From Chara braunii (taxonomy: Eukaryota > Streptophyta > Charophyceae > Charales > Characeae), in NCBI GenBank assembly GCA_003427395.1, contig BFEA01000005.1:4920541-4942906 (forward strand): a DNA stretch of 22,366 nt. Direction: 5' to 3'. The translations under genes and the position numbers were made by a program. Under the pieces are notes generated by a model that was not told the DNA's origin, searched no databases, and saw only the letters and a program-made list of their open reading frames with translations. Positions 1 through 8,039 of the stretch are shown in pieces; within the stretch, counting starts at the first letter, position 1, and each line of letters begins with the position of its first letter.

Positions 1-658
1 AGAAGGCCTGCCTCGGTTCTTTTCTTTTTGGTGCACAGGGCGTTTCCAGGCTTGGCAAGGGAAGGGTCAAAAGCACTGGTGGTTTAATGTGAGCACGGCC
101 AGAGCCTTGCGCCACAACCTTCCATTCTAGTGCCATGGTATTGCAAGGTAATCGAAGGAGTACTTGCTGCCCACATGACCTTGTTTTCGGTCAACCTGCA
201 AAACCTTTGGAAGTTGGGATGAGGAGGGCCGGAGAGCATGTTTCGTCCTCTTCTCCAAGTCTTTGTTCCAGCCTACCATCTGCACGAACATCAGAGGAGC
301 CCACCACACACCTATGCTCATGATAAACCAGGAGCACAGAGGAGTAATGCGAGGTGACTGAAACCTCTGGATCATTCGGTTCCATTTCGAAGCAATGGTG
401 CAGAGGCACCCAGGGGTTGTCTGAACCACACCCTTATGCATGCCATCCTTGCGCAGGGGCCATGATAACCTACACTGTACTTGCAAAAAACAAAAAAAAA
501 CACATACTCTGCACAATCTGTAGCGTTCCAATTTCACCGGATGCATACTCCCACTTCCTACTCATGCCCTTCTGTCACGCATGTGCCTCAAAATAGAGTG
601 CACATCTTTTAAGAAGAGAAACCGTACTGCTTTTCAAATGCTTTTCTAAAGGCTAAAT
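1..658. other. No recognisable gene; one long minus open frame
   Basis: A 139-codon frame is open on the minus strand from 546 to 127, beginning MHPVKLERYR and ending DYLAIPWH. A second minus frame (409-191) is also open and has an equally plausible composition, so neither can be preferred. I see no domain, no splice-site pair and no related sequence elsewhere in the window. I treat both frames as unproven. Confidence 0.3.
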
Positions 659-800
659 GAGCAATCCACAGCCCTCCGGGACACCCGCTAAAACTTGGAA
701 CGATATAGAGAGAAGATTAGCATGGCCCCTGCCCAACGACAACACCCATAAATCGACAAATGGTACAAATTTAAAGGAAAAGAAGAAGAGCAATCCACAG
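659..800 (+). pseudogene. Retro-inserted U6 snRNA pseudogene with target-site duplication
   Basis: Positions about 671-772 match the U6 spliceosomal RNA along its whole length: a 5' CCCTCCGGG hairpin remnant, TTGGAACGATA, GATTAGCATGGCCCCTG, then AAATCGACAAATGG and CAAATTT, which is the plant-type 3' end. It is unlikely to function. The ACAGAGA box reads ATAGAGAGA, the internal stem-loop has lost pairing bases (GCCCAACGACAACACCC), and the T-run that ends RNA polymerase III transcription is missing. After CAAATTT comes an A-rich tail (773-787). The 13-mer GAGCAATCCACAG lies on both sides, at 659-671 and 788-800. This is the signature of target-primed reverse transcription by a LINE-type enzyme acting on a cellular RNA. 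No upstream element or TATA box suited to a U6 gene is visible. Confidence 0.9.
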
Positions 801-1034
801 AACACACAAAATACAGGTACGGAGAGATTACTAGAGCCTGAAGGACATCACAGCGAAAATGGACTCGGTGCACATCTGCACATCCAGGTGCACTCTTACT
901 TACGGGGCTACATTTCACACATTCCTGAGTCTGAGCGGGTTGTTTGTGTACTTTTTCCAGTCCAAGTTTCCAAAGCACATTATGGGCACGGGTGCCCAGC
1001 CCGTAGTTTGTTTCGATTTGGCTGTGGCGATGCC

Positions 1035-1038
<4 letters not shown>
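801..1038. other. No feature seen
   Basis: Unique-looking sequence between the U6 pseudogene and the GT microsatellite. Open frames here run into the simple repeats and look like chance. Confidence 0.5.

Positions 1039-1077
<39 letters not shown>
1039..1077. repeat. (GT)n microsatellite, first block
   Basis: A 39-base pure GT run. It ends exactly where the adapter sequence begins, and a second, imperfect GT run starts 16 bases after the adapter. Confidence 0.97.
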
Positions 1078-1082
<5 letters not shown>

Positions 1083-1112
1083 TCTTATACACATCTAGAT
1101 GTGTATAAGAGA
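1078..1112. other. Nextera mate-pair junction adapter (assembly contamination)
   Basis: The sequence CTGTCTCTTATACACATCT (1078-1096) is the Tn5 mosaic-end adapter used in Nextera libraries. It is followed directly by its reverse complement, AGATGTGTATAAGAGA (1097-1112). Back-to-back mosaic ends are the circularisation junction of Nextera mate-pair libraries; 35 of the 38 junction bases are present before the sequence diverges. This is not host sequence. The DNA on its two sides may come from places kilobases apart. Confidence 0.95.
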
Positions 1113-1127
1113 ATTATACAGTACTAC

Positions 1128-1154
1128 GTGTGTGTGTGTGTGCGTGTGTGTGTG
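1128..1154. repeat. (GT)n microsatellite, second block
   Basis: Imperfect GT repeat with GC interruptions, just beyond the adapter. It may be the other end of the same circularised fragment, or a second sampling of the same microsatellite. Confidence 0.9.
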
Positions 1155-1192
1155 CGCTCGTGTGGGGGGTGGGGGGGCAACCCCGCCCCCAC

Positions 1193-1286
1193 CAATCAAT
1201 CAATCAATCAATCAACGGAAAAAAGAAAAAAGAAAAAAAAGAAAACAAAAAACGACGTTTTTTTTTTTTTTTTTTTTTTTTTTTTT
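1193..1286. repeat. (CAAT)n, A-rich tract and 29-base T run
   Basis: Five or more CAAT units (1193-1215), then A-rich sequence, then an uninterrupted T run (1258-1286). Run lengths in such sequence are unreliable in assemblies. Confidence 0.9.
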
Positions 1287-1410
1287 CCACTCACTGTCAA
1301 CCCCCCTCCCCCCCAAATATTGTTTGTTTTTTGTTTTTTTTCGCTTGAGGGGGTGGGGCTTGGGATGCGCCGCCCCATGCCACCACTCAATTTTTTTATG
1401 CCCCTCCCTA

Positions 1411-1510
1411 GCGGCCGCCATGCGGCCGCGAAGTCGCGCGGACGCATCCACAGGGTCGCGGACCTGGCCGCGGCCGCCTACTTCGTCGCGCTTGGCGGCC
1501 GCCCGGGGGG
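1411..1510. other. CpG-rich island with four NotI octamers
   Basis: GCGGCCGC occurs at 1411-1418, 1422-1429, 1470-1477 and 1495-1502, in otherwise AT-rich or neutral DNA. The + strand is open here and would encode an Ala/Arg/Gly-rich peptide ending at TAG in the GTAGATGAG near 1525. It could be the edge of a GC-rich coding exon or an unmethylated promoter fragment. No gene can be assigned. Confidence 0.5.
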
Positions 1511-1529
1511 ATTCGTAGGGTGTAGATGA

Positions 1530-2020
1530 GCAGGACAGAAGAAAGGCAGGGATTCTAGGAGGATCGAAAGAGGCGAGTCGAAAGTTTTTTGTAATTGGGG
1601 TGGTCTTTCAAGTGATATTCTCGTTCCTCCTTCACCACATTGATCCGACTAGCCCAACTAGACAGCCAATCACTAGCGATGATAGGTAAGGAGAGGATCG
1701 GGCATCGCTTGGGGGAAGACGAAGAGGCATGCAAAAACAAGCGTGCAGCAAGAAAGAAAGATGACGCATAGATGCAAAGCAAGGAGTGGGTTTATGCGGT
1801 GTGGAAGAAATTTGAAAAGCAGTCGCGCGTGCATAATTACACAAGAAATTTTAAAATTCCGCTTACACTAATTCCTAACTGTTTCTTGGATTTCTCGGTG
1901 CGGTCGCTAACCGTCTGCTCGAAGAAATAAACAGGGGCAGTTCTGAAAGATACAAGTTCCTTTCGGTGCCCCACTCTGGAAAAAAAAAAACGACACCCCG
2001 CTTTTCCCGATCAACCGGAA
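1530..2020. other. No feature seen
   Basis: About 490 bases without a supportable gene, RNA or repeat. Short minus-strand frames at 1555-1844 overlap one another and look like chance. Confidence 0.5.
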
Positions 2021-2023
2021 TCC

Positions 2024-2560
2024 CTACTTAGAGCCTTGATGGATTTTCCCCCTAAGGGTACGGAAGCCGCTGAGTACGAATCCTGGCTTATCACAAGCGT
2101 TTTTTAGGGTTGCGTTGTGATTGAACACCACCCCACAATCAACCCATTTCAGGATGTAATGTGGATACACACCTAGCACGAGGGGAGGTTTCCCCAGGCG
2201 ATCCAACACCAAGTTAGTAGACTCAACGATATGTCTTTGCGAGTTGAAGTTGTCCAATCCCGCGGCGATGATTGTGGGTTTCTCGACCACGGACGTGTAA
2301 AAGGAAGCCTTGTAGTGGGAATGGTCGTCGTCATCACCCAAACACATAATCCGCATGCACGAACTCAATAAGAGGCAAACGCAGTCCGCAAGCCTGTTTA
2401 ACCTATCAAGTTTTACATTACCATCGTTTGAGTGCTGCCTGCACCAAAGCACTTTCGTCCAGCACTCCGCTATGCATACAACAACCATCTCCTTGTGCGC
2501 CACCATGTTGTCATCTTCAGGCCTACCATAAAGGTGTGTCCATCATCTGGACAATGTAGT
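2024..2560 (-). pseudogene. Unidentified minus-strand open frame, probable decayed gene
   Basis: The minus strand is open from a stop near 2557 to the stop at 2024. The first ATG is at 2506 (MVAHKEMVVV, 160 residues); the frame runs in-frame upstream of it with LYGRPEDDN. The mixed composition (for example LGDDDDHSHYKASF and LDRLGKPPLVLGVYP) looks like real protein rather than a shadow frame. I recognise no domain. It has no hydrophobic segment long enough to be a clear membrane helix. The minus-strand frame at 3143-2865 could be an upstream exon of the same gene: between them the minus strand has a TACTAAT-like branch site and a CTAAC...TACAG acceptor-like sequence, but no good donor and an in-frame stop. 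I call it a gene remnant, function unknown. Confidence 0.35.
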
Positions 2561-2601
2561 GGATGACGATTGGGGAAACCACTTTCGACCATTCCATGCA
2601 C

Positions 2602-2661
2602 GGCCAAACAGCTCGCGCCACATTGGCCAAACAGCTCGTGCTATATAGGCCAAACAGCTCG
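2602..2661 (+). repeat. Three exact 14-mers at 23-bp period
   Basis: GGCCAAACAGCTCG occurs at 2602-2615, 2625-2638 and 2648-2661, exactly 23 bp apart, with different 9-bp spacers. Only the 14-mer is conserved, unlike a simple microsatellite in which the whole unit would match. Confidence 0.9.
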
Positions 2662-2864
2662 ACGATGATATACGATCCTCAAGGGGCAAAGTCATTCGCT
2701 CGGGACGACGATGTGAAGATCCACTCGTGGATGGCTCACAGCACCACTTTGTCCAAATTCCTCACTCTGTACAAAGTTGGTTAGTGTTGCACAAGGTCCT
2801 CTATGTTGAAGCACAAGTTTTTGTTCAGTGGCATGATTAGTATGCTCAGCAGTTCAGTTCCCAC

Positions 2865-3143
2865 TTATCCGTTGGTGATGGCAATAAAGTAATCTGCGCA
2901 GTCGACCACTGCCTCCTCCAAAGGTTTCCTTATTCCTTGCCCCTGAAACCCCTCACAATCCACTGTGACGAACCAATTTCTGTGCCGTGCAATTTTTTGC
3001 GCGATAACAATGAGGGGTCCTAAGCTAGGAAGGTTCGGCCAATTACGGGAGATGGGATCCAACGGGAAAATTGCATCGGTGTCCTTGTTTGTTCTTCTTT
3101 TTATGTCGCTTCTTTTCGGATGGTTGGGGCCAGGGCTGGGCAA
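2865..3143 (-). pseudogene. Minus-strand fragment with V-D-C-E-G motif
   Basis: A 92-residue frame, MPSPGPNHPK to FIAITNG. Near residues 61-66 it reads VTVDCEG. V-D-C-E-G resembles the Exo I motif (DxE) of DEDD-type 3'-5' exonucleases such as the RNase D-like family. No Exo II or Exo III motif follows, because the frame stops about 30 residues later, so the resemblance rests on one short motif. It could be an exon of a gene continuing at 2560-2024 on the same strand. Low confidence in both the coding status and the family. Confidence 0.25.
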
Positions 3144-3693
3144 GTTCCGGAATGGTTGAGTGGCTGACGCGCCGACGGATGCGCGATTAATAATGATTGA
3201 CGTCGCTTCTTTCTTGTGGGCGCGATAATCGCGTGGGAATTTTACGTCATTCTTTTTTAATTTCTTTTTCGAATCTTGTCGAGCCCTCGATGGCTCTCAG
3301 AATATCGGACTTTCTTTTCGGAATTTGTGCTTTATTGGAAGTTTTTTTTGCATTTTGCATTAGCTAGGAATTTAGGAATTCAAGATTTCTTTTGCCGCGC
3401 GGTGCTTTTTGCTCGCGCGTTTCTTTTTGCGGCTGCGACGGAGCTCTCATTAGTTGACGCCCTTAATCTTGCGTGTAACTGTAATTTTGGGCAGGGCGCC
3501 CGTGTAACTGTACCTTTCTTCTCTCTCGCCTGTGCCGTGTCTAGTTAACCCGCGGGCTGCATGATCGGACCGATGAGTGGAGAGGGGCTACGTCCCCCAC
3601 GCCGCGATCTGGTCATGCAGAACGTAGGCACTCCCTCCCCTTCTCTCTTTCTAATTCTTTGCAATTCCGTGTTCTTCACGCATGCATGCACTC

Positions 3694-3700
3694 TATAAAT
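3694..3700 (+). promoter_or_regulatory. TATA-like box in the old LTR-like copy
   Basis: TATAAAT preceded by CTC, in the position equivalent to the box at 9939 in the intact 5' LTR. Transcription from it is inferred only. Confidence 0.3.
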
Positions 3701-3850
3701 TCCGGCTGCGCGATTAGATAGCTCTCTTAAGCAGTGGTTGGAAGCTCGGGGAAGCGCGATCAATGAGGGTCGGCTCACGAGCGAGGTAAGAGGTGAGTTG
3801 AAGTGGGAGTTGGGCGACCCCTGTGAAACCGCGCGTTTTCCGTTCAGAAA

Positions 3851-3912
3851 TTGAACGGTATGCACGCGCGTTCAATGAACGAGACCGAACGCGGAGCTCA
3901 ATTCCGCGCGGG

Positions 3913-3956
<44 letters not shown>

Positions 3957-3957
3957 N

Positions 3958-3999
<42 letters not shown>

Positions 4000-4417
4000 A
4001 GTTCCAAAAAAAAAACTGTTATGAAGAAAAATAAAATAAACAACATTTGCTTGAGCATTACATCTAAATTCGTTACCAAATTGGAAATAAAAATAGAAAA
4101 CAGAAAATAAAATAAAAAGTAAAAAAAGAATTGAAATTAGTGAGCGAACACGATTTGACACCGCCATCTTTGGCGATTTTTCTTTTTTTTTTTGCCTTAG
4201 CAAAATGACTCCAAATTTGAGAGGGATGTACCTCACATCATACAAAACTCATAAAAAAACAATCAGAAAAAAAAAGTTATGTTTAGGTATTAAAATTATT
4301 TTTTTTTAATAAATAAAAGTATAAAAAAATAATTGAACGCCATTCAATTTTGAACTCGAACGCGCAATCCGCGTTCAAACGCAAATTTGAATGCGAACGT
4401 GCGTTCACGGCGTTCAA
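3851..4417. mobile_element. Candidate fold-back / MITE-like element with AT-rich core
   Basis: An AT-rich core with a long A run (3913-3991, one N at 3957) lies between two GC-rich clusters built from variants of TTGAACGCG and its complement. Left: TTGAACG at 3851 with CGCGTTCAA at 3867-3875. Right: TTGAACGCC at 4333-4341 pairing with GGCGTTCAA at 4409-4417, and inside it GAACGCG (4358) pairing with CGCGTTC (4370). The right cluster, reversed, resembles the left (TTGAACG, six bases, then ACGCxCGTTC). There is no convincing target duplication and no transposase. A similar cluster stands at 21092. It could be a non-autonomous DNA element or a hairpin-rich satellite fragment. Confidence 0.45.
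3957..3957. other. Ambiguous base (N) inside a poly-A run
   Basis: A single N in roughly 79 bases of A. It probably marks a gap-fill or collapse, so the length of this run should not be trusted. Confidence 0.9.
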
Positions 4418-5138
4418 ACGGTTACACTGGGCGACCCGTCGAGCTGGTGCCGAATGTGCGAGGTTGACGCGTGGGGCTACGACGGACTGTAGCACACGGG
4501 CGAACCTAACGGGCACAGAAGGACTAAGCGGGGTGACAACTTTGTGGGCTGGTGCGTGAAGACGGATTGTCCGCATCGGAGAGAGGGAGAGAGGGAGAGT
4601 TGAGATGGATGGACGTAGGATTGTGTTTTTTTCTTTGTTGTTTCCAATCTTGTACATAAGTTTTGATTTCCGCTTCGGGCGATTCGCCCTTATTTTTCGA
4701 TTCGGCATCTCTCCTTGTTTTCGCCTTTGATTGACGCTCCTCAATATTGATCTACTCCTTTTTGTGTATGACGGATGGATGGGTTCTGCATAAGGGATGG
4801 TTGAATGATGTGCTCGTTATTTCTCTTTTTGCTCATCCTAGCTCACGATGAATGGTTAATGACAGGAGTTGATGTTGTTGCGATGTTACTTTGCATATTT
4901 GCCGACCCCAGGATCACTTAATGATTAGATGAACGAGTGATTATCTATGCCACGTGGCGGTTTTGCATGTAAGCCTAAAAACTTTTGCACGAAAGACCCG
5001 TGTACGATTGAACACCTTGTGTGCGCACGTGTAAGCGTGATATGATCAACGCGGCCTACACGTGTCCACACGCGGGGATGCACGATCACTGATGAACTTG
5101 GCACCTCCAGTATCGGGTTAAGTACGGAATTTTCCCTG
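4418..5138. other. No gene seen; inside the old LTR-like copy
   Basis: Contains a short GGGAGA repeat (about 4578-4600) and a hairpin-like GGGCGATTCGCCC near 4677-4689. Otherwise there is only weak similarity to the 10200-10500 part of the 5' LTR. Confidence 0.45.
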
Positions 5139-5717
5139 TTGCAAGAATTTGAACCGGTAGGAATTTCCGCCACCATACCTGGAAACTCCCTTGTCAATCT
5201 AAACATGACCAGATGCGTGCGGAGGGTTCCCTCCACACTGCAGCTAGCGATCCGCCGGAATGACATGATGTCGTACATCTCGGACCGGGAGAGACTGCGG
5301 GACCCAGAATATCGAGAGTACTGGGAGGGAGAACAGCTTAGTTGGCGGGGGAATTTGAGAAATCCGGAATTCCCCTGTTTAATCGGGAACGACCGACTGT
5401 GTGCCAGGGACTTTCGCCGCGCCATAACCAGCGACCCAAGGTGCCCCGACTACCCGACTACGTACAATACGCAGTATTTCATATCCCCCGGCTTCGTCGG
5501 CATCGCTACCATTTTCCCTCCCTTCCATCTCCTTCTCTCATATCGCCAACTCACGGTGGTGCCGTGGAATTCCATAGCCCCGTATTGGCCCCACACGCCG
5601 TGCAGAAATTGCAGACAATGCGGCAACCGCCGAGCCTCTGGAATTACGGAGCCTAACTCTGACCACAACGAGCGACGCCAATCGCCACGTGTCCACACCC
5701 GGAGGTCCGGCTCATAG
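5139..5717 (+). CDS. Uncharacterised LTR-borne protein (192-codon open frame)
   Basis: The frame opens at a TTG (5139); the first ATG is at 5205, which I think is the likelier start. It ends at TAG in CTCATAGAA (5715). Residues 118-158 (5490-5612) read GFVGIATIFPP, LLLSYRQLTVVPW, APYWPHTPCRNC. This block aligns without gaps with a block inside the 5' LTR of the large retrotransposon (11176-11298), with 20 of 41 residues identical. Conserved are GFV, FPP, LL, PW, AP, P-x-T and C-x2-C; the paired cysteines suggest metal binding. The upstream 20-30 residues also align loosely (DRLCARDFRRA against TRVCDWDVREV). I recognise no family. It sits late in an old LTR-like copy, about 300 bp before its end. 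Partial decay is likely, but this frame is uninterrupted. Confidence 0.5.
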   Translation: MQEFEPVGISATIPGNSLVNLNMTRCVRRVPSTLQLAIRRNDMMSYISDRERLRDPEYREYWEGEQLSWRGNLRNPEFPCLIGNDRLCARDFRRAITSDPRCPDYPTTYNTQYFISPGFVGIATIFPPFHLLLSYRQLTVVPWNSIAPYWPHTPCRNCRQCGNRRASGITEPNSDHNERRQSPRVHTRRSGS

Positions 5718-6509
5718 AAATCGCAACCCCCACGGATGGACCTCTCCCGAACCGCCGTCACTAAAACAGGCGGATCGGACGGCCCAAGATGCACCGCGCA
5801 AGCCATCTGCCTTATGATGCATGACATCGACCACCATCAGACCGAAAGTAACCCGTCCATTGGCCTCATTGCACCTATGCCCCTGAAACCTTGCCACATG
5901 AGATCTCAGTTCTTACTTGGGACTCCACCCCCAATTTCCCAAAAATCCTTGACATACCCCTTCTCGCACTTCCAGGCCCACACCCCACTCCGATCAGGAA
6001 GTCACGTCGGGCGTGAGGTTGGGCATCACCAACCCCTAGTATGGACTTCTCCTCCATATCATCCTCGTGTTTCATCCACGTCCTCCTATTGCTCAGGGTG
6101 TTGTCATCATCGTTGTCGCCCTCTTCCCTGTCCTCTTTTCTCCCGTTGCGGTCGTGGACATCCTCGTTGTTGCCCTCGTCCCCACGTTGCGCCGCAGCAT
6201 TGCCGTTGGCTTGAAGTTGTCCCACCGGTGTGTGCATGACCGCTCCCTCCCAACCCACTACGGCGGGCGGAGTCCTTGGCAACCCCATAGCCGCTAAGTA
6301 GGGTCACCCTGGTGAGGCTGCGGTTATGCAACTGGTGCCTTGTCTGAGGAACCGCCCCCGTTGACCAAAACGATCGTCGCACGACCGACATTCGTCATCG
6401 CCTCGGCTGCAGGTGTGCCTTGTTTGTGGATGGCTCCATCACCAATGACAATCCTTGGAGACCTGGACGTTCTTCGCGAGATCCCGTCGCCAACCACGGT
6501 GCCGCATAG

Positions 6510-6567
6510 TTTCAATCCAGCGAGTTGTTCCCTCGAAATTTCAATCCAGCGAGTTGTTCCCTCGAAA
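6510..6567 (+). repeat. Perfect 29-bp tandem duplication
   Basis: The unit beginning TTTCAATCCAGCGAGTTG occurs at 6510-6538 and again at 6539-6567 with no difference. This suggests a recent slippage event in a decayed region. A shift of 29 is not a multiple of three. Confidence 0.95.
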
Positions 6568-7384
6568 CCCCATCTCGCTTGAAGCCTAATGGTGCGTCCC
6601 CTCTCATTCGTTGAGCGTCCACAACCGTGATCTCGTTCTACCGGAAATCGTCGTCGAACGCCCCCTCCACATCGTCGAGGTGCTGCCTTTTCGATTTAGG
6701 TATTTGCCCTTTCCCTCTTTGGCCATCGCCCCCATCGCCCGATCCGTTGTCTCTCCTGTTCTTCCCCGTAGCACCCCATGGTGACATAGCGCCTCAACCC
6801 GACGTCGTCAAACTGATTGACTTGCCGCATTGTCGATGACCGATCCAAACCTGCTGGCCGACGACCTCCATGGCAGTGTCGTCGTCTTTCGATTGCCTCG
6901 TTAGGCGTGCTCGAGCAAGAAGTCATTTGGACCGTTGTCTTCATCTTTGAAGCACTTGGGCCTTGTGTGCTCCCTCCCCCACGTGTCCGCGATAGAAATC
7001 CACATCCGCCCACCAGGTCACGTGAGCACCCTGCACAAATCTCGCAATCCCCTCTCACCATCATCGACGGCTGTGTTGCTTGCGGCTAAATTGACTAGCA
7101 CGGTGTGTGGGACGGGAGACCGAAGCTGAGATTGACGAGTCCAGCCTCTTCGCCACCCCGGGTCCGTGCCTCCAGCAGCTTCGTGAACGTCGCATTTGTC
7201 GATGTTGGTGGCCGTGTAAGAAACTGGCTCCCCATCCAATCTTGCGCTGAGCCGCAGCCCAGAGGAACCGTTGAAGATTGTTGCCCCTCGGCATCATCAA
7301 AGGAATCTCCTACGAAGGCAGGTGGTTGTACAGTGTCGGGCCGTATGGCCGCTTGCAACTTTCCATGGGAGCGCATCGCTGACG

Positions 7385-7468
7385 TGAAGATCCCCCTGGC
7401 CCTGCTGCCAGCATGCTGTTCATGAAACGGTTGTCCATCTTCCTCGTTTTCTTCAACGACCGCCTTGT
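7385..7468 (-). repeat. 84-bp dispersed duplication, copy 1
   Basis: The same length, with roughly 85% identity by eye, as 7870-7953. On the minus strand both copies encode A-V-V-E-E-x-E-E-D-G-Q-P and S-R-A-R-G-I-F in frame. The duplication thus preserved coding sense, and the copies diverged afterwards. Confidence 0.85.
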
Positions 7469-7869
7469 TTAATCATGAAACTATTCATTAAATTAAATTA
7501 CATTGCGGGTACTACTGATCCTCTGCGATCCACCTTTATTGGTGCATGTCACCGGTATTACCTAAAGGCTGTGTTGTAATGAGATGTCATTTCGCCTCCT
7601 GTCCCCAATTAATTGGGTAATTTGCCTCTTTCAATTTAAAACCTAGGTGAGCATATCCACCAACCTGTAAAAGGCACTTCAGCGTACAATCGCGCACTAT
7701 CTATTGTCTAAGGGGGTTAGCAATTCCGAAAGATACTTCGATTTACCATAACCAGGTTCATCTCATAAAACAATACTGAACTCGAACAAGTATCTTGGGT
7801 AGTTTGTGTTAGCAATCGATATCCCCTCACTTGCCCTCACTTGTCCTTTTCCGGCATGCACCGCTGGCA

Positions 7870-7953
7870 TGAAGATCCCCCTGGCCCTGCTGTCAGCGTG
7901 CCATTCATCAGATGGTTGTCCATCTTCCTCGCCTTCTTCGACGACCGCCTCGT
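7870..7953 (-). repeat. 84-bp dispersed duplication, copy 2
   Basis: Partner of 7385-7468, 485 bp away in direct orientation. No shared sequence is evident beyond the 84 bp on either side. Confidence 0.85.
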
Positions 7954-8039
7954 CTGTTTCCTTCCGGGAAGGCGGACGAGGAAACAAAGGTTGAACACGA
8001 CCACCACCAGAAGAGCACAGCGACGGCCTCCGACGGAGG

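Larger units (their letters stand above)
3150..6021 (+). repeat. Old, decayed solo LTR-like copy related to the 5' LTR at 9047
   Basis: Several short similarities run in the same order here and in 9047-11749: GGACTTTCTTTTC (3309 area and 9395 area), a CTATAAATT box (3693 and 9938), TTGAATGATG (4801 area and 10395 area), a shared protein-coding segment (5490-5612 and 11176-11298), AAAATCCTTG followed by CA(C/T)ACCCC (5940 area and 11660 area), and the terminal GGGCGTGAGGTTGG (about 6008-6021 and 11739-11752). Spacing agrees once the fold-back block 3851-4417 is removed. After GGTTGG the two copies diverge, as expected at an LTR end. The left edge is not defined. No gag follows, so this would be a solo LTR. 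The similarity over the first half is weak and was judged by eye. Confidence 0.5.

Noticed and set aside
1039-1154. CRISPR-like or functional repeat array
   Set aside because: Simple GT microsatellite plus adapter, in eukaryotic DNA.
657-1529. 290-codon + frame over the U6 remnant, GT repeats and homopolymers
   Set aside because: It runs through the U6 RNA remnant, a sequencing adapter and several simple repeats. The long Cys/Val and Phe runs come from the repeats.
4658-4700. GGGCGATTCGCCC hairpin as a terminator
   Set aside because: A short inverted repeat in eukaryotic repeat DNA, with no gene upstream and no other support.
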